From Archaeoglobi archaeon (GTDB lineage Archaea; Halobacteriota; Archaeoglobi; Archaeoglobales; Archaeoglobaceae), in the NCBI GenBank assembly GCA_029259455.1, contig JAPDIT010000054.1, forward strand, positions 1 to 10,348: a stretch of DNA of 10,348 bases. Reading direction: 5' to 3'. A program made the translations under genes and the position numbers. The notes under the pieces were generated by a model that did no database searches, was not told where the DNA came from, and saw nothing but the letters and a program-made list of their open reading frames with translations. Position 1 is the stretch's first letter. Every line of letters starts with the position of its first letter. Shown one piece after another: positions 4,957 through 10,348 of this stretch.

Positions 4957-5503
4957 TCACCTCATCGACCATAAGTGAAATCTGGGAGTAGTAGCTCTCA
5001 TCCATCTCCTTCTCTATGGTGAAGATCGTCCCGACAAAACCCCTGAGCCTCATTTTGCCAGTAAGATGTCTCAGAAACTTGATCAGCGTCTCGAATGATT
5101 TGTAGAGAGAGATCGTGGATAGAGAATCAAGGTAAATGAACCTGTTGTCTGAAGTTACCAAATCCATAGCCCTCTCTATCGTAACCTGAAGCTGAACTGG
5201 ATCAGGAGAGGGGAGGTAGAAGCATCTATCCTCGTCAATTACTTGACCTCCAAGCTGAAGAGTTATGCAATCGATGAAGTACATCTTGCTGAGGTCGACT
5301 CCCTCTTTCGAAAGCATCCTTTTCAGACTGAAGTATGGGCGGTTGAGGGTGACAAAGATTCCTTCCGCAATTTCTGTGAAGTACTTTGCTATCTCCAAGC
5401 TTACCTTAACGTATTTCTTAGCATCAACTTTCACCAGTATAATCTCTGCTCCTCTGTCTATTGCCTCCTTAACCAAATCAACCGCGTTTGTATTCGTACT
5501 CAT
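4943..5503 (-). CDS. RecA/KaiC-like protein lacking a P-loop (186 aa)
   Basis: The N-terminal strand AEIILVKVDAKKYVKV sits where Walker A belongs but contains no glycine-rich loop. The next strand is GIFVTLNRPYFSL, again without a catalytic Glu. Further landmarks are MYFIDCI (74-80), a conserved-looking FYLPSPDPVQL segment and a Walker B-like FIYLDSLSTI (Asp126). It recalls an archaeal group of P-loop-less KaiC relatives found beside KaiC-like ATPases; that is recognition from memory. ATG 5503 has a good ribosome site (AGAGGGG) and overlaps the upstream gene by 26 bases. Likely a non-catalytic partner in a mixed complex. Confidence 0.7.
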   Translation of the reverse strand: MSTNTNAVDLVKEAIDRGAEIILVKVDAKKYVKVSLEIAKYFTEIAEGIFVTLNRPYFSLKRMLSKEGVDLSKMYFIDCITLQLGGQVIDEDRCFYLPSPDPVQLQVTIERAMDLVTSDNRFIYLDSLSTISLYKSFETLIKFLRHLTGKMRLRGFVGTIFTIEKEMDESYYSQISLMVDEVIEID

Positions 5504-6194
5504 ATCCCCTCTTCACTAAGTAACCATCCAAAATTACTATACCCTCTCCCGTAATATCGTAGGGGATCCACTCCAGTGGAACTTTTGTTCTGTACTTCTT
5601 CAGAATTCTTATAGCTCTCTGATATCCTTCTTCAGTTCTAAGCAAATTCAGAAAGATGACGCTGTCAACTATGTTCTTCGTGCTGCTCCATTCTCCCTGC
5701 ATTGGAGCTTCCTCAACCCACAGAGATGTAACCTCGTAGTCGTAAGAAAGGTCTGCCATTATCGTGATGGCCCTTCTGTAAAGGACTGGATCAGCCAATG
5801 CAAGTTCGAGATCTGTGCAGGAGTCAAAGATCACTCTGTCAATTTCCTCCCCTTCTATCCCAAATGTAGCCCTCAACCCCTCGTATACTTTTTCTCTTGT
5901 GAGGGGCAGTATATACTTCGGATCAATCCTTATGAATCTCCAGTGGATTTTGTCGTATACTTCCTCCATAAAGGGAAATTTCTTGAGATAGGCCTCGCAG
6001 TTCTTCTTGTTCATCGTCGTAGAAAGGTAAATTACTGTTTCTCCATTTCTTGCACCTTCAGCAGCCCAGTGTGCAGCAAGTATGGTTTTTCCAATTCCAC
6101 TTCTTCCAATGACAAGATTCTCAGTGCACCTGTCAAGACCTCCTCCAAGCAGCTCATCAAGCTTCTCTATACCAAACTTCGCTTTATCAGCCAT
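5478..6194 (-). CDS. KaiC-like ATPase with Walker A but no catalytic Glu (238 aa)
   Basis: The frame is open further upstream (to 6368), but that part is antisense to the ferredoxin gene and the promoter. ATG 6194 begins the domain proper (MADKAKFGIEKLDELLGGGL). Walker A is GRSGIGKT (30-37) and Walker B is RVIFDS (Asp124). The strand after the P-loop reads VIYLSTTMNKKN, with Thr in place of the acid pair, so it may bind ATP without efficient hydrolysis. The C-terminal strands (AIRILKKYRTKVPLEWIPY, then EGIVIL) follow the KaiC pattern. First gene of the operon; a TATA box 24-31 bp upstream suggests a leaderless or nearly leaderless message. Confidence 0.8.
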   Translation of the reverse strand: MADKAKFGIEKLDELLGGGLDRCTENLVIGRSGIGKTILAAHWAAEGARNGETVIYLSTTMNKKNCEAYLKKFPFMEEVYDKIHWRFIRIDPKYILPLTREKVYEGLRATFGIEGEEIDRVIFDSCTDLELALADPVLYRRAITIMADLSYDYEVTSLWVEEAPMQGEWSSTKNIVDSVIFLNLLRTEEGYQRAIRILKKYRTKVPLEWIPYDITGEGIVILDGYLVKRGYEYEYKRG

Positions 6195-6216
6195 GTAAAT
6201 AGTTACAAAATAAATA

Positions 6217-6225
6217 GTAAATAAA
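6217..6225 (-). promoter_or_regulatory. TATA box of the KaiC-like operon
   Basis: TTTATTTAC on the minus strand, centred about 28 bp before ATG 6194, predicts a start at or a few bases before the ATG. A second AT-rich hexamer nearby leaves the exact box uncertain. Confidence 0.4.
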
Positions 6226-6257
6226 TTTTTCTTGCAAATTTGAAGTAATGCGAAGCG

Positions 6258-6265
6258 TTTAATAC
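6258..6265 (+). promoter_or_regulatory. TATA box of the ferredoxin-kinase operon
   Basis: GAAGCG-TTTAATAC is a fair BRE/TATA match, with the box centre about 25 bp before ATG 6286, predicting a leaderless message. No ribosome site precedes the ATG, which agrees with this. Confidence 0.45.
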
Positions 6266-6285
6266 TTACAGGCAGAATTACCCCC

Positions 6286-6456
6286 ATGCCTGCCGTAGTT
6301 GATGTTTCACTATGCGATGGTTGTGGAATTTGCGTTGATGAATGTCCTGTCGGAGCAATAGAGCTCAACGACTACGCTCATGTTGACGAGGAAATCTGCA
6401 CGGAATGTGGGGCCTGTGTAGACGTCTGCCCAGCAGAGGCGATAAGCCTTGAGTAG
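6286..6456 (+). CDS. 2[4Fe-4S] ferredoxin, 56 aa
   Basis: A small electron carrier with two cluster motifs: CDGCGICVDECP (Cys10, 13, 16, 20) and CTECGACVDVCP (Cys38, 41, 44, 48). As in clostridial-type ferredoxins, each cluster takes three Cys from one motif and the fourth from the other. The length (56 aa) and near-symmetric halves (both followed by AI-S/E-L) are normal for this class. It begins MPAVVDVSLC at ATG 6286, just downstream of a TATA box. Its stop lies eight bases inside the downstream kinase gene, so translation is coupled. The redox partner is not encoded in the window. Confidence 0.9.
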   Translation: MPAVVDVSLCDGCGICVDECPVGAIELNDYAHVDEEICTECGACVDVCPAEAISLE

Positions 6457-7336
6457 CGCAATTGGCTTCGGTGCTTTGAATCTTGATAAAATTTACACTG
6501 TTGACAAGATTCCCAAGGAGGATGAAGAGGGCTTTGTAATCGACTTAAAGCTTTTCCCTGGGGGAAGTGCGGCCAACACCATCGTGGGGCTGTCAAGGCT
6601 AGGTATAAACACCGCATACATCGGTAAGGTTGGCAGCGACGAAGAGGGCAGAATTCTCCTCGAAGACCTTAAAAGAGAGGGTGTTAGCACTGACTTTGTC
6701 ATCAAAGCAGAGGGGAGAAGTGGAACGGCGATGATTTTTGTTGATGAGAGGGGAAACAGAGCGATCTTAGTGGATCCGGGAGTTAATGACACCATTTCTT
6801 ACAGTGAAATAGATGTTGATTCTGCCAAAAAGTACCGGCTGATCCACCTCACATCTTTCATATGCAAAAACGGATTGGATTCGCTTAACTCGCAGAAAAG
6901 GATAGTGGAAGAATTTGAAGTTGTAAGCTTCGACCCCGGAATGCCCTATGCGGAGAGAGGGTTTGGAGACATTGAAAAGATATTGAAAAACACAACGATC
7001 TTTCTCCCCAACAGACAGGAAATCGAGTTACTCTTTTCAGAAGATTACAGGGCTGCTGCTGAGCGATGCGTCGAAATGGGGATCGAAGTAGTGGTCGTAA
7101 AGCTCGGATCGGAAGGGTGCTGGATAAAGGGTGGTGACAAGGAATTTTCCATAAAACCGCTCAGCACCAAAGTTGTAGATACCACGGGTGCAGGGGATGC
7201 ATTCAACGCGGGATTCCTTTACGGATACCTGAAGGGAAAGGACATCGAAGAATGCGGGAAACTTGGGAATCTCGTTGCTGCAAAATGCATTGAAAAGTAT
7301 GGTGCAAGAGAGGGTTTGCCCAGAAAGATAGATTAA
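6449..7336 (+). CDS. PfkB-family carbohydrate/nucleoside kinase (295 aa)
   Basis: Ribokinase-type phosphotransferase. The N-terminal signature is around PGGSAANTI (37-45), where the di-glycine contacts substrate; TAYIGKVGSDEEG (55-67) follows. FLPNRQEIELL (185-195) supplies the Asn/Glu metal site. The C-terminal signature DTTGAGDAFNAGF (244-256) carries the anion hole and catalytic base Asp250. Length is typical. The sugar or nucleoside cannot be assigned from sequence alone; archaeal members include ribokinase-, nucleoside- and fructose-type kinases. TTG 6449 is the only start in frame near the domain edge; a GAGG ribosome site lies in the ferredoxin tail (6435-6438), and the genes overlap by eight bases. 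The kinase converges with bax1, and the last four bases of both genes overlap. Confidence 0.85.
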   Translation: MSSAIGFGALNLDKIYTVDKIPKEDEEGFVIDLKLFPGGSAANTIVGLSRLGINTAYIGKVGSDEEGRILLEDLKREGVSTDFVIKAEGRSGTAMIFVDERGNRAILVDPGVNDTISYSEIDVDSAKKYRLIHLTSFICKNGLDSLNSQKRIVEEFEVVSFDPGMPYAERGFGDIEKILKNTTIFLPNRQEIELLFSEDYRAAAERCVEMGIEVVVVKLGSEGCWIKGGDKEFSIKPLSTKVVDTTGAGDAFNAGFLYGYLKGKDIEECGKLGNLVAAKCIEKYGAREGLPRKID

Positions 7337-8739
7337 TCGATCTTCTCGATGACAACTTCCCCAAGACCTATCCACCTCACCCTGTAGCCGAATGCAGGTA
7401 GTGAGCTTTCCCCAAGCCCGTATTTTTTAAGGATTACCTTGACATCTTCGAGAGTTGACGGGTTAGCTTCCTCAATCTCCTTCTTTATCTTCTCAAATAC
7501 ATCCTTCCTGACAGCATACTTCCCCGCGACAACGTAATCTTCAGGAACCTCCTTAAAGCTTTCAAGCTTCACAACATCTCCTTCCACACTTTTTTCCGAT
7601 TTATATCGCTTCAATGCCTTAATAACCTCTCCATACGGAATTTTTTTGCTAAAGAGGATTACATCCTTTAAATCAACCTTCCCTTCCCCAAATTCATCTC
7701 TGGCTATCAAAATCAGCGGTATCGAGGAATTTCTAATCTTCTCAACCTTCTTCCTGAGGTAATCTTCCATCCAGAAGCCAGCTATCTCAACATAAACCTT
7801 TTTATCTCCCAAATTAATGGCGAAATCTGGAATGAAAGCATATCTTCCTGCTCTGACAACATCCGGCTCCCTTTCAATCTCGTAACCCAGCATTCTCATC
7901 TTTCTTGCAAACTCCTCCTCAAGTGAGGAGTCGTAAGAGATTTGCTCCTCCGTATCGGGAAGCAGATTCTTCATCCCGTCGTCGATTTCCATAATGTAAA
8001 GCCTTTCGAAGTCTGCAATCTCTGCCCTTATGTACCACTTCTTCGCCCGGATGATCCACGGGATTAGCTTGGCAAAGGATACACCATATTTACGCGTCAT
8101 TTTCAGAAGAGTTGCCGCACCTGTAACCTCCACCATCATCTTCCCCGAATCCTCGTAAAGCTCGTACATCAATCCGAGACGCTTTATTGCCCTGAAAATC
8201 TCCTTATGCTTGTCTGAAGTCCAGAATGTGAGTCTTAAAGCGTTGAAAAGAGCTGTCTGGAGGAGAGAGAGGTTGTAAAGCCTTATAAGGTTTTCAGGTG
8301 TCAGGGTTCTGAAATTTGTGAGGATAAGTTCCTCTTCCCTGTCTGCATACATCGCCCTCTCAACTACCTCAGGTGTAGTGTTAAAGTATTTAGCCGCATA
8401 CTCCAAAACTTTCTCTCTCTCCTTCTTTGAAGTGACATATCCATGTTCGAAGAGCAGCATTCTTACCTTTCTCGGCTCAAGCTCGCTGTCAACGTTAAAA
8501 ACGCAGCTTTTCTCTACGCAGTGATTCTCAAGAACTCTTACAAATCCCCTGACCTTCTTGAAGTTCTTCGCCTTCTCAAGCTCCTTCGCGAGCTTCAACA
8601 CTTTGCCGTACTTTTTCCCCACTCCACTTTTAAAAACCCTTATGACTTCATCCGCCAGCTCGTAATCCCTTTCATCCGCAAATTTCGGAAAAATTCTTCC
8701 TTTCGCCTTTCTAACGTCAAGCAGCTCTTTTGGCAGCAT
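7333..8739 (-). CDS. bax1: Bax1, XPB-associated structure-specific endonuclease (468 aa)
   Basis: Named by its position next to xpb and by a PD-(D/E)XK-like core. After a long helical N-terminal region (1-265), residues 273-331 form the nuclease: LEEEFARKM (Glu274-276), FIPDFAI (Pro304-Asp305), KKVYVEIAGFW (Glu318, Trp323) and a following Lys-rich helix. In known archaeal Bax1 proteins, an N-terminal region, a Cas2-like domain, the nuclease and a C-terminal domain occur in this order, and Bax1 cuts at DNA bubbles or forks opened by XPB, an archaeal parallel to XPB-XPG action. ATG 8739 overlaps the end of xpb by 23 bases, tying expression together. The C-terminus (GLGEVVIEKID) ends at the stop shared palindromically with the kinase gene. 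The nuclease residues look intact. Confidence 0.85.
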   Translation of the reverse strand: MLPKELLDVRKAKGRIFPKFADERDYELADEVIRVFKSGVGKKYGKVLKLAKELEKAKNFKKVRGFVRVLENHCVEKSCVFNVDSELEPRKVRMLLFEHGYVTSKKEREKVLEYAAKYFNTTPEVVERAMYADREEELILTNFRTLTPENLIRLYNLSLLQTALFNALRLTFWTSDKHKEIFRAIKRLGLMYELYEDSGKMMVEVTGAATLLKMTRKYGVSFAKLIPWIIRAKKWYIRAEIADFERLYIMEIDDGMKNLLPDTEEQISYDSSLEEEFARKMRMLGYEIEREPDVVRAGRYAFIPDFAINLGDKKVYVEIAGFWMEDYLRKKVEKIRNSSIPLILIARDEFGEGKVDLKDVILFSKKIPYGEVIKALKRYKSEKSVEGDVVKLESFKEVPEDYVVAGKYAVRKDVFEKIKKEIEEANPSTLEDVKVILKKYGLGESSLPAFGYRVRWIGLGEVVIEKID

Positions 8740-10069
8740 TCTTACGCCTCCTCGCTGTGTTCACTTCTCCCGTCCCCCTCGAAATCAGCTCGTAAAGCAC
8801 CGCCTCCTTCTTCCCTTTCGAGGGTCTGAGAATTCTTCCGAGCCTCTGGATGTATTCCCTCGCACTCCCGCTACCGCTCATTATCACCCCCACATTCGCG
8901 TCGGGCACATCAATCCCCTCATCGAGAACCTGACTGCTCACAATAGCCCTGAATCTACCGGTTTTGAACCCCTCTAGTATCTCCTCTCTCTCATCTCTCC
9001 CAGTTCGGTGAGTTATCGCAGGAATCAGGAAAACCTTTGAAATCCAGTAAACAAGCTCGTTGTGGCGGGTGAAGATTATGATCTTGTCCTTTCTGTGCCT
9101 GTCAAGTATTTCTCTCAGCTTCCGAATTTTATTTTTGGAGTTGAAGGCTATCTTTCTCGCTTCCTCCCACGCCCTCAAAGCCTCGTAAGCCCTTTCATCG
9201 TAGCCAGAAGCCATAACTATTTTGTTGAAATCCTCTGCTCTTCTCAGCGTTATTCCCTTCGCTCTGAGATAACTTCTGAATATTTTCTCCCTCTTCTTGT
9301 ACTCCTCCTCTTCATCCTCAGTCAGTGGGATAAAGATTCGCTTTATCGTGTAGCTGGCCAGATGCTTTCCGGCCAGATGGTCAGGCATGAGTTCAAAAAC
9401 CTTCCCTCCTACAACCTCCCTGAGAACTTCATGCCTTCCATCTTCTCTCTCGAAGGTTGCCGTCAGTCCGAGTCTGAAGGGTGCAGCGGACATCTGGGCT
9501 ATCTGCACATACGACTCAGCGGGAAGGTGGTGCACCTCGTCAAAAACGAGGAACATGAATTTGTTGCCCAACTTCTCCGCATTTACATAGGCAGAATCGT
9601 AAGTTGCGACGGTCAGCGGCTTTAACTCCTTCTCCCTCCCGCTGAACTCTCCCACATTTTCCTCACCGAAAATTCTCAGCTTATCCTTCCACTGCTCAAC
9701 TAAAGCAAGAGTTGGGACAACAATCAGTGTTGGAACAGAAAGTTCGTTGATAGCTGCCATTGCAACATGAGTCTTTCCAGAACCGGTTGGTAGAACTATA
9801 CAACCCCTCTTGTCGATTAGCCACCTCTCCAGTGCCTTCTCCTGATAATCTCTAAGACTGATTTCAGCGTCAAAATAGGGTGTGGGGATTGGATCCAAAG
9901 CTTTATCGATGAAATCAATACCGTTGCTCTCCAAATACTCAATTATGTCCCTATATCTGAAAGCAAGAGCCCTGTATGTCCCACTTCTTGAGTCAAATTT
10001 AGCCTGAGGAACGTGAACATCACCTTTGATGATAATTGTTCCCTTGTCATAATATATTTCAGCAATCAT
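8717..10069 (-). CDS. xpb: XPB-family superfamily 2 DNA helicase (450 aa)
   Basis: An ATP-dependent 3'-5' helicase/translocase of the XPB (Rad25) family, active in opening damaged DNA. Motifs in order: an N-terminal damage-recognition-like domain (1-65), LRDYQEKAL (72-80), motif I LPTGSGKTH (93-101), motif II DEVH (177-180), GLTAT (201-205), the family RED motif (208-210, FEREDGRH), a thumb-like helical insert (about 250-310), IIFTRHN (331-337), LDEGIDVPDANV (382-393) and motif VI QRLGRILRP (408-416). All catalytic residues are present. The sequence closely recalls A. fulgidus XPB, the basis for the taxonomic suggestion. ATG 10069 follows a TATA-like CTTAAGG by about 27 bp, so the message is probably leaderless. 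Co-transcribed with bax1. Confidence 0.95.
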   Translation of the reverse strand: MIAEIYYDKGTIIIKGDVHVPQAKFDSRSGTYRALAFRYRDIIEYLESNGIDFIDKALDPIPTPYFDAEISLRDYQEKALERWLIDKRGCIVLPTGSGKTHVAMAAINELSVPTLIVVPTLALVEQWKDKLRIFGEENVGEFSGREKELKPLTVATYDSAYVNAEKLGNKFMFLVFDEVHHLPAESYVQIAQMSAAPFRLGLTATFEREDGRHEVLREVVGGKVFELMPDHLAGKHLASYTIKRIFIPLTEDEEEEYKKREKIFRSYLRAKGITLRRAEDFNKIVMASGYDERAYEALRAWEEARKIAFNSKNKIRKLREILDRHRKDKIIIFTRHNELVYWISKVFLIPAITHRTGRDEREEILEGFKTGRFRAIVSSQVLDEGIDVPDANVGVIMSGSGSAREYIQRLGRILRPSKGKKEAVLYELISRGTGEVNTARRRKNAAKRAA

Positions 10070-10091
10070 TTATACATCTTCGATTTGCAAG

Positions 10092-10099
10092 CCTTAAGC
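10092..10099 (-). promoter_or_regulatory. TATA-like box of xpb-bax1
   Basis: GCTTAAGG on the minus strand, about 27 bp before ATG 10069, with no ribosome site between them, suits leaderless initiation. The box is not very AT-rich, so expression may be modest. Confidence 0.35.
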
Positions 10100-10190
10100 T
10101 TTGCTGGCAGAGGAATAACAATTTACTCCCTTCACAAACGTTTCATTTTTAATCGGTAGATAAGGTGTGTCCGAATAAGCATCAAACAAC

Positions 10191-10198
10191 ATAAATAA
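10191..10198 (+). promoter_or_regulatory. TATA box of the gene at 10220
   Basis: ATAAATAA is a strong TATA match, with its centre about 25 bp before ATG 10220, again predicting a leaderless message. Confidence 0.5.
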
Positions 10199-10219
10199 TT
10201 GAACAACTTACCATCTTTT

Positions 10220-10348
10220 ATGGTGACGGCGGATATAGCAGAAAATAACCTTGTTGAGTTGCTGAAAGAGTTTGACATCTTTGAGAGGAACGAAGTGTCC
10301 ATAGAAATAAAACTTGCAGCAATAGCAATGTACATCCTCTCATCAAGC
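10220..10348 (+). CDS. Unknown protein, N-terminal 43 residues (truncated by window edge)
   Basis: ATG 10220 opens a frame of 43 codons to the window edge: MVTADIAENNLVELLKEF, then DIFERNEVSIEIKLAAIAMYIL. It appears wholly helical, with a hydrophobic helix at residues 32-43, and could be an N-terminal helical bundle of a regulator or metabolic protein; I do not recognise it. The promoter 25 bp upstream supports this start over the GTG three bases later. It diverges from xpb across 150 bp, so co-regulation is possible but not shown. Confidence 0.55.
   Translation, partial: MVTADIAENNLVELLKEFDIFERNEVSIEIKLAAIAMYILSSS

Noticed and set aside
6195..6368. 58-codon N-terminal extension of the first KaiC-like gene
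   Set aside because: It would cross the operon promoter and be antisense to the ferredoxin gene; the family domain starts at ATG 6194.

Overview
The window looks like chromosomal DNA of an Archaeoglobus-type hyperthermophilic euryarchaeon. The main reason is the pair of XPB-family helicase and Bax1 nuclease at 7333-10069; the XPB protein closely resembles, from memory, the A. fulgidus XPB whose structure is known, with scattered substitutions. Other archaeal signs are TATA-type promoters 25-28 bp before starts (several apparently leaderless), GGAGGT ribosome sites before ATG, GTG or TTG, a tRNA-Leu without an encoded CCA, and tandem KaiC/RecA-superfamily genes. No database search was possible, so species and orthology statements rest on recall.

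Left part (1-3381), accessory: a partial winged-helix gene leaves the window at base 1. It diverges from a small operon of two ribbon-helix-helix (RHH) proteins (about 329-796). After an AT-rich gap with a dense repeat/operator cluster comes a second operon: an RHH-HTH regulator that appears broken by three frameshifts (1108-1705), a third RHH protein (1702-1929, TTGA overlap) and an unknown small basic protein (1926-2276, ATGA overlap). This last gene runs tail-to-tail into a tyrosine integrase with a C-terminal zinc ribbon (2104-3294, minus). The integrase lies immediately beside the 3' end of a tRNA-Leu(UAA) gene (3381-3464), a classic integration site. The block reads as an integrated, decaying plasmid- or virus-like element; no clear second attachment site is visible.

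Middle part (3505-6194, minus): four tightly packed genes encode KaiC/RecA-like proteins. Their ATPase motifs are lost to different degrees, and only the last gene keeps the full set. They probably form a hetero-oligomeric ATPase or signalling complex of unknown role.

Right part (6286-10348): diverging from that operon is a 56-residue 2[4Fe-4S] ferredoxin gene that overlaps a PfkB-family sugar/nucleoside kinase gene. The kinase converges with bax1, sharing a palindromic stop region. The xpb-bax1 operon (minus) has a 23-bp gene overlap and encodes a helicase-nuclease pair linked to DNA repair. A partial gene of unknown function starts at 10220 and runs off the right edge.
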